Source of the DNA: Nocardioides sp. InS609-2
GTDB taxonomy: Bacteria > Actinomycetota > Actinomycetes > Propionibacteriales > Nocardioidaceae
DNA: 64,000 bases
NCBI RefSeq assembly: GCF_023208195.1
Contig: NZ_CP060034.1
Coordinates: 3,472,001-3,536,000 of the forward strand
Reading direction: 5' to 3'
Translations under genes and position numbers: made by a program
Notes under the pieces: model-generated
The model's input: the letters and a program-made list of their open reading frames with translations, nothing else
Told to the model about the DNA's origin: nothing
Database searches by the model: none
In this document: one piece after another, positions 19,238 through 27,376 of the stretch
Layout: the number at the start of each line of letters is the position of its first letter
How positions within the stretch are numbered: position 1 is the stretch's first letter

Positions 19238-20301
19238 CCCCGTACGTGCTGCACGTCGACATGGACCAGTTCATCGCGGCGGTCGAGGTGCTGCGGCGCC
19301 CGGAGCTCGCCGGGCTCCCGGTCATCGTCGGGGGCCGGGGTGACCCCACCGAGCGGGCGGTCGTGTCGACCGCGTCGTACGAAGCACGGGAGTACGGCGT
19401 CGGGTCGGGCATGCCGCTGCGCATCGCCGCGCGAAAATGCCCCGACGCGGTGATCCTGCCCGTCGACCGCAAGGCGTACGACGCGGCCTCGGCCGTCGTG
19501 ATGACGACCCTGAAGTCGATGACCTGGGACGGCGACCCGGTCGTCGTGGGGGTGCTGGGCTGGGATGAGGCGTTCGTCGCGGCGCGGCCCCCGGTCGACA
19601 CGAGTGACCGCGACCCGTTCGAGTTCGCCCGGCAGATCCGCGAGCAGGTGCTGGCGGCGACCGGCCTGCACTGCTCGGTCGGCATAGGTGACAACAAGCT
19701 GCAGGCGAAGATCGCGACCGACTTCGGGAAGCCGCGCGGCGCCTACCGGATCAGCAGCGAGACGTGGTTCGCCGAGATGGGCGACCGGCCGGTGACCGCG
19801 CTCTGGGGCGTCGGCAAGAAGACGGCCAAGCGGCTGGAGCCGTTCGGCATCGAGACCGTACGGCAGCTCGCCGAGATCGAAGTGGACCGGCTGGCCGCCG
19901 AGCTCGGGCCGACGATGGGTCCGTGGTTCCACCGGCTCGGCCGCGGGGTCGACAGCAGCCCGGTCAGCGACGAGCCGTGGGTCCCGCGTGCGCACGGGCG
20001 CGAGGAGACCTACCAGCGCGACCTCGAGTGGCCCGAGATCCCCGATGCGGTGCGCGAGCTGACGACCCGGGTGGTCGCCGACATCGACCGCGAGGGCCGA
20101 CCGGCGGCGCGGGTGCACATCAAGGTGCGCTATCCGAACTTCTTCACGGTGACGCGCGTCCGCACGCTCAAGGAGGCCACCAACGACCCCGTTGCACTGG
20201 GCGAGGTGGCCGTCGGGCTGCTCGAACGGGTCGAGCAGGACAAGCCCGCCCGGCTCCTCGGCGTACGCCTGGAGATGGTGCCTCCGGAGGGCGGCTACTG
20301 A
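19234..20301 (+). CDS. dinB: Y-family DNA polymerase (DinB/Pol IV type)
   Basis: A 355-residue translesion DNA polymerase. The catalytic acidic residues are in HVDMDQFIAAVE (residues about 6-17) and WDEAFVAA (about 110); thumb helix-hairpin-helix motifs are seen at ALWGVGKKTAKRLEPFGI. The C-terminal little-finger domain runs to about 350. No clear beta-clamp-binding peptide was found at the C terminus. It is translationally coupled to the FUSC gene. The actinobacterial family has several DinB paralogues, so the exact subtype is uncertain. Confidence 0.88.
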   Translation: MTPYVLHVDMDQFIAAVEVLRRPELAGLPVIVGGRGDPTERAVVSTASYEAREYGVGSGMPLRIAARKCPDAVILPVDRKAYDAASAVVMTTLKSMTWDGDPVVVGVLGWDEAFVAARPPVDTSDRDPFEFARQIREQVLAATGLHCSVGIGDNKLQAKIATDFGKPRGAYRISSETWFAEMGDRPVTALWGVGKKTAKRLEPFGIETVRQLAEIEVDRLAAELGPTMGPWFHRLGRGVDSSPVSDEPWVPRAHGREETYQRDLEWPEIPDAVRELTTRVVADIDREGRPAARVHIKVRYPNFFTVTRVRTLKEATNDPVALGEVAVGLLERVEQDKPARLLGVRLEMVPPEGGY

Positions 20302-20320
20302 GCCGATAGCGTCGTCCCCG

Positions 20321-21634
20321 ATGAGCGACATCAAGCAACTCAACCTCACCATCGACCTGTGCCTGCGCATCGGCGAAGTGCTCATCTCGTCCGGCGCCGG
20401 CGCGGCAGACGTGACCGCCACGATGGGCTCCGTCGCGCGTCACCTCGGCATGCGCAACCCCGAGATCGACGTGACGTTCACGTCCCTCGCGATGAGCCAC
20501 CAGTACGACGAGGAGGAGCCGGCGCTGTCGATGATCCGCAACGTCAAGCACCGCGATCTCGACTACGGCGACCTCACCGCCGTCGACCACCTGGTCCGCG
20601 ACATCCTCGACGACGAGGCCGACGTCTATCTCGCGCGGACCCGGATGGCCACGATCGTGTCGGTCGGCCACCCGACCCACCGCTGGCTTGTCACCCTCGC
20701 CTGGGGCGTGATGTGCGCCAGTGTCGCCGCCTTCCTCGGCGGTGGCATGGTGGTGGCCGGCATCGCGAGTCTCGCCGCGATGAGCATCGACCGGCTCCAG
20801 CTCGCGATGTCGCGACGACGGCTGCCGGCGTTCTACCAGCAGATCGCCGGGGGAGTCGTGGCGACGCTCTTCGCGCTCGGCGCCGCGGCCTCCGAGATCG
20901 ACGTCGACCCGTCGCTCGTCGTCACGGCCAACATCGTCATGCTGCTGGCCGGGGTGGGCTTCATGGGTGCGATCCAGGATGCGCTCACCGGCTTCTACGT
21001 CACGAGCGGCGCACGACTGATCGAGGCGCTCCTCGCGACCGCCGGCATCATCGCGGGGGTCAGCGGCGGGCTCTCGCTGGGCGAGGCGATCGGCGTGGAC
21101 GTGGGCCGGCTGGAGCCCGGCTACTCCGGCTGGGAGGCGACGTGGGTGCTGGTGGTCGGCTCCGCGCTGTGCGCCGCCGCGTTCGCCTACGCGTCGTACT
21201 CCCCGATGCGGGCGCTGCTGCCCATCGCTGCCGTCGCCGCGCTCGGTGCGGCGGCGTACCGGCTCGTCGACGAGGCCGGCTTCGGTCGCACCTGGGGCGC
21301 CGGGACCGCGGCGTTCGCGATCGGGCTGGTGTCCTACTTCGTGGCCGGCCGGATCCGGGTGCCCCCGCTGGTGATCGTGGTGTCGGCCGTGGTGCCGTTG
21401 CTGCCCGGACTCTCCATCTATCGCGGCTTGTCATTGCTCGCCGAGGACGACGCGCGGGTGTCGCTCGGGCTGCTCGCCATGGTGACCGCTGCTGGCGTGG
21501 CGATCGCGCTGGCGTCGGGGGTGATCCTCGGTGAGTACCTCGCCCAGCCGCTCAAGCGGGAGGCGCGGCGGCTCGAGGACCGGCTGTCGGGGCCGCGGCT
21601 GGTCGGGCCGTTGCGGGCGCGCACCAAGCGCTGA
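20321..21634 (+). CDS. threonine/serine exporter (ThrE family)
   Basis: A 437-residue integral membrane protein of the ThrE family. The N-terminal cytosolic domain shows LRIGEVLISSGAGAADVTATM and continues through HLGMRNPEIDVTFTSL. About ten membrane helices follow, including AWGVMCASVAAFLGGGMVV and PPLVIVVSAVVPLLPGLSIY near the C terminus. It likely exports small amino acids with proton coupling. ATG 20321 lies 19 nt after the polymerase stop; a longer frame upstream only overlaps the polymerase gene. Confidence 0.9.
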   Translation: MSDIKQLNLTIDLCLRIGEVLISSGAGAADVTATMGSVARHLGMRNPEIDVTFTSLAMSHQYDEEEPALSMIRNVKHRDLDYGDLTAVDHLVRDILDDEADVYLARTRMATIVSVGHPTHRWLVTLAWGVMCASVAAFLGGGMVVAGIASLAAMSIDRLQLAMSRRRLPAFYQQIAGGVVATLFALGAAASEIDVDPSLVVTANIVMLLAGVGFMGAIQDALTGFYVTSGARLIEALLATAGIIAGVSGGLSLGEAIGVDVGRLEPGYSGWEATWVLVVGSALCAAAFAYASYSPMRALLPIAAVAALGAAAYRLVDEAGFGRTWGAGTAAFAIGLVSYFVAGRIRVPPLVIVVSAVVPLLPGLSIYRGLSLLAEDDARVSLGLLAMVTAAGVAIALASGVILGEYLAQPLKREARRLEDRLSGPRLVGPLRARTKR

Positions 21635-21640
21635 CCCGGC

Positions 21641-21706
21641 GGGGTAGTCCGGGGCAATCCGTACCTCCGCTGGCAGATCCAGGTGCATTTTGCCCCGGAC
21701 TATCCC
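21641..21706. repeat. 17-bp inverted repeat between convergent genes
   Basis: GGGGTAGTCCGGGGCAA (21641-21657) pairs with TTGCCCCGGACTATCCC (21690-21706) with one G-T position, around a 32-nt loop. It sits between the ends of the convergent ThrE and DUF402 genes and includes the last codon and stop of the latter. It is a candidate bidirectional terminator of the same architecture as that at 16610. Confidence 0.6.
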
Positions 21707-22233
21707 GCGATGGCGGCCAGACTGTCGAGCCAGGGGAGATGCGAACCGTCGTACGGCGGGCGCGCGTCGCGGACGGCCGCGTGCACGTGGTCGCAGCTGG
21801 CGCAGGCGGCGCGCACGACCTCCTCGGGGTACCCGTACGCCACGCGGTGCTGGGCGAACTCGTCCTCGTCGTCGACCCACACACGGCCGTTGGCGCCGCG
21901 CACGATGTCGAGGTCCAGATCGACCGAGCGGAGCACGGCACCGTCCCAGACCGGCGGCGTCGCGATGTCGACGTACACCTGGACGGGCCCCCCGGCGGCG
22001 TGGAAGGCCGCCATCCAGCCACGCTCGGCCAGGTCGGCGTGCGGGATCAGCCCGACCTGGTGGTACGGGGCGACGTACTCGGCGCCCGGCCGGAAGAAGT
22101 ACGTGCCCTTCGGGAAGCCGATCCAGTCACCGTGCGCGTCTTCGCCGAGGTAGACGCCCGGGTAGACCCAGTGCGGCTGGTCCCCCCACTTGGTGATCTC
22201 GCAGCGGACGTCGTCGCCGGGGGAGGGGGTCAC
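21700..22233 (-). CDS. DUF402 protein
   Basis: A 177-residue DUF402-family protein, a family of nucleoside di/triphosphate or ribonuclease-associated hydrolases. Visible features include VYPGVYLGEDAHGDW, GTYFFRPG, VYVDIATPPVWDGAVL and VDLDLDIVRGANG followed by VWVDDEDEF, giving the conserved acidic metal-binding cluster. A C-terminal CASCDHVH is unusual and may bind metal. The gene ends in the hairpin at 21641-21706. Confidence 0.8.
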   Translation of the reverse strand: MTPSPGDDVRCEITKWGDQPHWVYPGVYLGEDAHGDWIGFPKGTYFFRPGAEYVAPYHQVGLIPHADLAERGWMAAFHAAGGPVQVYVDIATPPVWDGAVLRSVDLDLDIVRGANGRVWVDDEDEFAQHRVAYGYPEEVVRAACASCDHVHAAVRDARPPYDGSHLPWLDSLAAIAG

Positions 22234-22242
22234 CCCGGCAGG

Positions 22243-23094
22243 CTACGTCCGGGAGCTCTTCGCGGGCGGCGCGACGCGGCCGTGCAGCCGGGCGACGACG
22301 TCCTGGTAGCGCGAGCCGGTGAGCCGCGCGAAGTGGTGCAGCAGGTGGGCGTCGATGCCGACGAGCACGCGCGCCTTCCCGGTGAGTGCGCCGTCGAAGA
22401 TGATCTTCGCCGCCTTCTCGGGCGTCATCCGGGCCAGCTTCTGTTCGAAGATGCGGTCGAGCGCAGCAGCGTCCTCGCCAGCGTTCTTGCGGCCGTTGCG
22501 GGAGATGCCGGTCTTGATGCCGCCGGGGTGCACGCAGGTGACGGTGACCGGGTGGCCGGCCACGAGCATCTCCTCGCGGATCGCCTCGGTGAAGCCGCGG
22601 ACGGCGTACTTGGTGGCGTTGTACGCCGACTGGCCGGGCACCGACATCAGGCCGAAGAGCGACGAGATGTTGACGATCGCGCCGTCGCCGGAGGCGATCA
22701 GGTGGGGCAGGAACTCCTTGGTGCCGTGCACGACTCCCATGAAGTTGATGCCGACGATCCAGTCGAAGTCGTCGTACGTCATGTGCTCGAAGTCGCCCGT
22801 CGCGGTCACGCCGGCGTTGTTGATGACCATATTGACGCGGCCGAACTGGTCGGCGACGGCAGCCGCCCAGTCCATCATCGCGGCGCGGTCGGAGACGTCG
22901 ACGAGGTCGCTGCGGACCTCGCGGGCGCCCGCGACCTTGACCAGGTCGACGGTCTCGGCGAGGCCGTCGGCGTTCCAGTCGGAGAGGGCCAGCAGTGCGC
23001 CGCCCCGTGCCGCGCGGACGGCGAGCTCGCGGCCCATGCCTGAGCCGGCGCCGGTGATGACGACGACCTTGTCGGTGACGGTCTTCATGCTCAT
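22243..23094 (-). CDS. SDR-family oxidoreductase
   Basis: A 283-residue short-chain dehydrogenase. The cofactor site TGAGSGMG is at residues about 14-21, NNAG at about 90, and the catalytic residues appear as NISSLFG and YNATKYA (Ser, Tyr, Lys). ATG 23094 has GGAG 9 nt upstream and overlaps the monooxygenase stop by 4 nt; an alternative ATG lies at 23088. It probably acts with the adjacent monooxygenase on a common ketone/alcohol substrate. The C-terminal basic region suggests membrane association, as in the fatty-acid SDRs of this type. Confidence 0.9.
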   Translation of the reverse strand: MSMKTVTDKVVVITGAGSGMGRELAVRAARGGALLALSDWNADGLAETVDLVKVAGAREVRSDLVDVSDRAAMMDWAAAVADQFGRVNMVINNAGVTATGDFEHMTYDDFDWIVGINFMGVVHGTKEFLPHLIASGDGAIVNISSLFGLMSVPGQSAYNATKYAVRGFTEAIREEMLVAGHPVTVTCVHPGGIKTGISRNGRKNAGEDAAALDRIFEQKLARMTPEKAAKIIFDGALTGKARVLVGIDAHLLHHFARLTGSRYQDVVARLHGRVAPPAKSSRT

Positions 23095-24617
23095 GCGGTG
23101 GCTCCTTCGGTGGAGTGGTCTCGACTTCGTTCGACCAGCGGTTGCACGTCGTACGCGCTCACGTCGAACGTCGCGAGCAGCTTGCGGAAGGTGTACGTCG
23201 TACGCGGCCACAGGGTGGTGTTGCGGCCTTGCGCGTCGAGGTACCAGCTGGCACAGCCACCGGTGCTCCAGACGGTGCGCCTCATGCGACGCTGGAGGTC
23301 GTGGTTCCACGCGTCTTGCGCGTCCTGCCGCGGCTCGACCGTGCCGTAGTGGTTGACCTGCATCGTGCGGATCGCGTCCATCACGTAGGCCAGCTGCGAC
23401 TCGATCATGAAGACCATCGAGCTGTGTCCGAGGCCGGTGTTGGCGCCGACGATCTGGAAGAGGTTGGGGAAGCCGTGCACCGTGGTGCCCTTGTAGTTGG
23501 CGCTCCCGTGCTCGGCCCCGACCTCGGCCAGCGTGCGCCCGTCGCGGCCGATGATGTGGTGGGCGATCGGCTGCTCGGTGGTGTGGAAGCCGGTGGCGAC
23601 GACGAGTACGTCGATCGGTCGTTCGACGCCGTCGGCGGTGACGACCGCGTTGCCGGTGATCTTGGCGATCCGGTCGGTCACCAGATCGACGTGGTCGGCT
23701 GCGAGGGTCGGGTAATAGGTGTTGGAGATCAGGATGCGCTTGCAGCCGACCGCGAAGTCGGGCGTGACGCGCTCGCGCAGGGCGGGGTCGTCGATGCCCT
23801 TCTTGATGTTGCCGAGCGCCATCGCTCGAGCCGGCGCGAGCAGCCGCCGCTGGAACGTGAAGCCGGGCACGTAGAGCTCGCGGCCCCAGTAGATGGCGGT
23901 GCGGTAGGCCTTCATCACCGCCGGGACGCGCCGGAACGCGAAGCGCTCGAGACGGGTGTACCTGCGGTCGTTGCGCGGCACGACGTACGGCGCGGTGCGC
24001 TGGTAGACGTCGACGTGACCCGCGACCTTGGCGAGCTCCGGGATGATCTGGATCGCCGAGGCGCCGGTGCCGATCACGGCCACCCGCTTGCCGGCCAGGT
24101 CGACGTCGTGGTCCCAGCGGGCGGAGTGGAAGACCTCGCCGGCGAAGGAGTCGATGCCGTCGATGTCGGGCAGCTTGGGCTCGGACAGTCCGCCTGAGCC
24201 GCTGATGATCGTGGCCGCGGTCAGGTCGCCGCGGTCGGTGGACACCAGCCACAGCTGGGCATCGTCGTCCCAGCGCGCCTCGCGCATCGTCGTACCGAAG
24301 AAGAAGCGGTCGAGGGTGCCGGACTCCTCGGCGACGCGGCGCAGGTAGGCATGGATCTCGGGCTGCGGCGAGAACGACATCGACCAGTCGGGGTTGGGCC
24401 CGAAGGAGAAGGAGTAGAGCTGGCTGGGCACGTCGCAAGCGGCGCCCGGGTAGGTGTTGGCGCGCCAGGTGCCGCCGACGTCGTCGCCCTTCTCGAGTAC
24501 GACGAAGTCGCGCTCGCCGGCCTCGTTGAGCTTGATCGCGGCACCGAGCCCTGCGAAACCGGCGCCGATGACGAGGTGCCGGACGTGCCGGGGGAGGGTG
24601 CGCTGCTGCGTGGACAT
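23091..24617 (-). CDS. flavin-containing (Baeyer-Villiger-type) monooxygenase
   Basis: A 508-residue FAD/NADPH monooxygenase. The FAD-binding GAGFAGLG lies at residues about 18-25, GGTWRANTYPGAACDVPS at about 48-65, the Baeyer-Villiger fingerprint FAGEVFHSARW at about 160, and the NADPH-binding GTGASAIQ at about 178. It should insert oxygen next to a ketone carbonyl. It is co-transcribed with the downstream SDR and divergent from a TetR regulator. The palindromic operator between them suggests induction by a lipid or ketone ligand. Substrate not predictable from sequence. Confidence 0.92.
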   Translation of the reverse strand: MSTQQRTLPRHVRHLVIGAGFAGLGAAIKLNEAGERDFVVLEKGDDVGGTWRANTYPGAACDVPSQLYSFSFGPNPDWSMSFSPQPEIHAYLRRVAEESGTLDRFFFGTTMREARWDDDAQLWLVSTDRGDLTAATIISGSGGLSEPKLPDIDGIDSFAGEVFHSARWDHDVDLAGKRVAVIGTGASAIQIIPELAKVAGHVDVYQRTAPYVVPRNDRRYTRLERFAFRRVPAVMKAYRTAIYWGRELYVPGFTFQRRLLAPARAMALGNIKKGIDDPALRERVTPDFAVGCKRILISNTYYPTLAADHVDLVTDRIAKITGNAVVTADGVERPIDVLVVATGFHTTEQPIAHHIIGRDGRTLAEVGAEHGSANYKGTTVHGFPNLFQIVGANTGLGHSSMVFMIESQLAYVMDAIRTMQVNHYGTVEPRQDAQDAWNHDLQRRMRRTVWSTGGCASWYLDAQGRNTTLWPRTTYTFRKLLATFDVSAYDVQPLVERSRDHSTEGATA

Positions 24618-24628
24618 GCCGCCACACT

Positions 24629-24656
24629 ATTGGCGTTATTGAACGAACGTCAATAA
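24629..24656. promoter_or_regulatory. TetR operator between monooxygenase and regulator genes
   Basis: Two nested inverted repeats lie in the 49-bp divergent gap. TTATTGA (24636-24642) and TCAATAA (24650-24656) are a perfect 7-bp pair. ATTGGCGTT (24629-24637) and AACGTCAAT (24646-24654) match at 8 of 9. Binding here would cover both promoters, so the TetR protein probably represses itself and the monooxygenase-SDR operon. Confidence 0.65.
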
Positions 24657-24666
24657 GGTGTGACGC

Positions 24667-25260
24667 GTGACGACGCCCACACGGACCCGCCTGAGCCCCG
24701 ATGCCCGGCGTGCCCAGCTGCTCGACCTCGGCGTCGGACTGCTCGCCACCCGCTCGCTCGACGAGCTCTCGATCGACCTGCTGGCCGAGACCGCCGGCAT
24801 CTCTCGTGGGCTGCTCTACCACTACTTCGGCGGCAAGCAGGAGTTCCGCGAAGCGGTCGTACGGCGCGCGGTCGACGACCTGATCGCCCGCACCGCGCCA
24901 CCCGAGGGTGGCGACCCGATGGAGCGGCTGCTGGCGTCGATGACGGCCTACGTCGACTACGTCGAGACCAACCACGCCGGCTACGTGTCGATCGTCAAGG
25001 GGGCGGCCGGTGGGGCCGGCGGGCTGTCGGCCCTGTATGAAGAGGCCCGCTCGGCGCTGACCGACCGGATCTTCTCCGAGGACGCGCAGGGCGAGCTGGT
25101 GCCCGACACCCCGGCGGCGCGGCTGATGGTCCGCGGCTGGTCTGCGCTGGCCGAGGAGGTCGTGCTGACCTGGGTCGCCGAGCCGGGCGGCGTCACTCGC
25201 GAAGAGCTGCTTCAGGCCCTGACGTTGTCGCTGCCGCAGCTGGTCGCACTCGTCGTGTGA
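24667..25260 (+). CDS. TetR-family regulator of the monooxygenase-SDR operon
   Basis: A 197-residue TetR repressor. The N-terminal HTH reads LSIDLLAETAGISRGLLYHY then FGGKQEF. The C-terminal ligand domain is helical and alanine-rich. GTG 24667 is preceded by AAGG at 8 nt. The gene is divergent from the Baeyer-Villiger monooxygenase, with a palindromic operator between them. The likely effector is a substrate of that enzyme. Confidence 0.88.
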   Translation: MTTPTRTRLSPDARRAQLLDLGVGLLATRSLDELSIDLLAETAGISRGLLYHYFGGKQEFREAVVRRAVDDLIARTAPPEGGDPMERLLASMTAYVDYVETNHAGYVSIVKGAAGGAGGLSALYEEARSALTDRIFSEDAQGELVPDTPAARLMVRGWSALAEEVVLTWVAEPGGVTREELLQALTLSLPQLVALVV

Positions 25261-25265
25261 CTTTT

Positions 25266-25284
25266 ACTTGTCGACCGGACTAGT
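25266..25284. promoter_or_regulatory. imperfect palindrome upstream of NUDIX/NrtR-like gene
   Basis: ACTTGTC and GACTAGT form a 7-bp inverted repeat with one mismatch and a 5-nt spacer, 12 nt before the ATG. It may be the self-recognised operator of the downstream NrtR-like protein. The match is modest. Confidence 0.35.
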
Positions 25285-25296
25285 TATGGTCGCGAG

Positions 25297-26001
25297 ATGG
25301 CCAAGTTCACGAGCGACTACCCCGTCTTCTACGTCACCGTGGACATGGCGATCCTGACGGTGCACGCCGACGCGCTGCAAGTGTTGCTGGTGAAGCGCCG
25401 CAACGAGCCGTACGCCGGCAAGCTGGCGCTGCCCGGCGGCTTCGTCGATCCCGACGAGGACCTCCCTGAAGCCGCTCGCCGCGAGCTCCGGGAGGAGACC
25501 GGGCTGACCGACGTGGTCTTCGAGCAGCTCGCGTCGTACGGCGCCCCCGGGCGCGACCCACGCGGCCGCATCGTCAGCGTGGCGCACCTCGCGATCCTGC
25601 CCGAGCCCGTCTCGGCGCGTGCTGGCGACGACGCGAGCGAGGCCGGCTGGCACCCCGTCGAGCCGTTGCTGCGCAGCCGGTCGCGGCTCGGCTTCGACCA
25701 CAAGCTCGTCCTCACCGACGCGGTCGAGCGCGTGCGCACCAAGCTCGAGCGCACCACGCTGGCGACGTCGTTCATGGGTGAGGAGTTCACGCTGTCCGAT
25801 TTGCGCTCGGTCTACGAGGTGGTGTGGGGTCACCCGCTCGACCCCGGCAACTTCCAACGCAAGGTCACCAAGACCGAGGACTTCATCACCGAGACGGGGC
25901 ACATGCGCCCGTCGCAGGGTCCTGGTCGGCCGGCTGGGCTGTTCCGGGCGCGTAAGCCGGGGATCCATCCGCTGAGCATCCCGATCTCGCGGCCGAGCTG
26001 A
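25297..26001 (+). CDS. NUDIX hydrolase with NrtR-like C-terminal domain
   Basis: A 234-residue protein. Residues about 10-140 form a NUDIX domain with an intact Nudix box (GGFVDPDEDLPEAARRELRE then ETGL, the Gx5Ex7REUxEExGU pattern), so it should hydrolyse a nucleoside-diphosphate compound such as ADP-ribose. Residues about 155-205 (FTLSDLRSVYEVVWGHPLD then NFQRKV) match the winged-helix DNA-binding domain of NrtR regulators. It could be an enzyme, a repressor that senses ADP-ribose, or both. No NAD gene is adjacent. The C-terminal tail is Pro/Arg-rich. Confidence 0.82.
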   Translation: MAKFTSDYPVFYVTVDMAILTVHADALQVLLVKRRNEPYAGKLALPGGFVDPDEDLPEAARRELREETGLTDVVFEQLASYGAPGRDPRGRIVSVAHLAILPEPVSARAGDDASEAGWHPVEPLLRSRSRLGFDHKLVLTDAVERVRTKLERTTLATSFMGEEFTLSDLRSVYEVVWGHPLDPGNFQRKVTKTEDFITETGHMRPSQGPGRPAGLFRARKPGIHPLSIPISRPS

Positions 26002-26005
26002 GGCG

Positions 26006-27376
26006 TCAGGCGGGCAGCGTGACGGTCACGGTTGTGTCACCCGGTCGGCTGTCCAGCGCAACCGTGCCGGCGTGCGCCTCCACGATCGCCTTCACCAGGG
26101 CGAGCCCGAGGCCGGCACCGCGGTCGGGTCCGCGAGTACGCGCGGCGTCGGCGCGCGCGAACCGCTCGAACGCCTCCTCCACCAGCTCCGGCGCGAACCC
26201 CGGCCCGTCGTCGTGTACGGCGATCAGCCCGGGCCGCGCGCGCACGGTGACCGTGGTGCCGGCGGGGGTGTACTTGCGGGCGTTGGTCATCAGGTTCATC
26301 ACCACCTGGTGCAGCCGTTGCTCGTCACCGGCGACCTCCACCGCCTCACTGGGCAGGTCGAGGCGCCACTGGTGGTCGGGCGCCAGCACGCGGGCGTCGG
26401 AGACCGCCTCGACCAGCAGCCGGGTCACGTCGACGGGTGCCGACGCGAGGGGCCGGCCGGCGTCCAGCCGGGCGAGCAGCAGGAGGTCCTCGACGAGCGA
26501 CGTCATCCGCAGCGTCTCGCCCTCCACCTTGGCCAGCGCCACCTCGGTCTGCGCCGGGTGGCGGGGAGCCAGCTCGGCGTACCCCTGGATCGTCGCGAGC
26601 GGGGTGCGCAGCTCGTGCGAGGCATCGGCGACGAACTGCCGCACCTGCTGTTCACTGCGGTGCCGGGACTCCAGCGACGACTCGACGTGGGAGAGCAGGG
26701 TGTTGAGGGCCGCGCCGACCTGGCCGACCTCGGTGCGTACGTCGGTGAGGTTGCCGGGGACCCGCTCCGAGAGCTCGATGGCGCCGGTCGCGAGCGGCAG
26801 CGCTGCGACGTTGTGGGCGGTGGCGGCGACCTCGCGCAGCGGCGCGAGCTGGCGTCGTACGACGACCAGTGCGCCACCCGCCGCGACGAGACTCCCCAGC
26901 GCGATGAACAGGACCTCGTAGCCGATCAGCGACGAGACCGCCTCGCCGACGTCACCGTCGGGCAGCCCGACGACGAGCGTGCCCGCGGCGCCGTCGATCG
27001 CCTTGACCCGATAGCTGCCGAGTGCGGTCAGATCGACGCTCGTGGTGCCGTCGGAGGGGCTGACCGAGGCAAGCTCGTCGAGCACTGTCGACGACAAGGG
27101 CCGGTCATTGTCGGGACCGCGTCCGAAGCGCAGTCCCTCCCCTTCTTGGCCATCGCGGAACTGGGCGATCACCGTGCCGGGCTCGGTGTTGCCGGCGCCG
27201 GGGCCGAAGAACGTCGGACGCCGCAACGTCTCGTTGAGCTGGTCGTCGACCTGGGCGGTGAGCCGGTTCTGCATGGCCAGCGTGGCCGCGACGCCGATCA
27301 GTGCGGAGACGACGACGACCAGGAGCACCGCCGTGAGCACGAGTCGCGCGGTGAGCGAGGCGAAGCGGTCGCGCAT
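26006..27376 (-). CDS. two-component sensor histidine kinase
   Basis: A 456-residue membrane sensor kinase. The first membrane helix is at residues about 10-32, an extracellular domain of about 110 residues follows, and the second helix is at about 148-172. Then come HAMP, the HisKA motif ASHELRTPLATIQGYAEL with the phospho-accepting His, and an HATPase with NLMTNARKY, VHDDGPGFAPE and GAGLGLALV. The start overlaps the response-regulator stop by 1 nt. The pair resembles the MprAB/PrrAB-like envelope-stress and growth regulators of actinobacteria; the signal is unknown. Confidence 0.92.
   Translation of the reverse strand: MRDRFASLTARLVLTAVLLVVVVSALIGVAATLAMQNRLTAQVDDQLNETLRRPTFFGPGAGNTEPGTVIAQFRDGQEGEGLRFGRGPDNDRPLSSTVLDELASVSPSDGTTSVDLTALGSYRVKAIDGAAGTLVVGLPDGDVGEAVSSLIGYEVLFIALGSLVAAGGALVVVRRQLAPLREVAATAHNVAALPLATGAIELSERVPGNLTDVRTEVGQVGAALNTLLSHVESSLESRHRSEQQVRQFVADASHELRTPLATIQGYAELAPRHPAQTEVALAKVEGETLRMTSLVEDLLLLARLDAGRPLASAPVDVTRLLVEAVSDARVLAPDHQWRLDLPSEAVEVAGDEQRLHQVVMNLMTNARKYTPAGTTVTVRARPGLIAVHDDGPGFAPELVEEAFERFARADAARTRGPDRGAGLGLALVKAIVEAHAGTVALDSRPGDTTVTVTLPA

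Noticed and set aside
18982..20421. 479-residue minus-strand frame opposite dinB
   Set aside because: Shadow frame; the plus strand has catalytic motifs of a Y-family polymerase.
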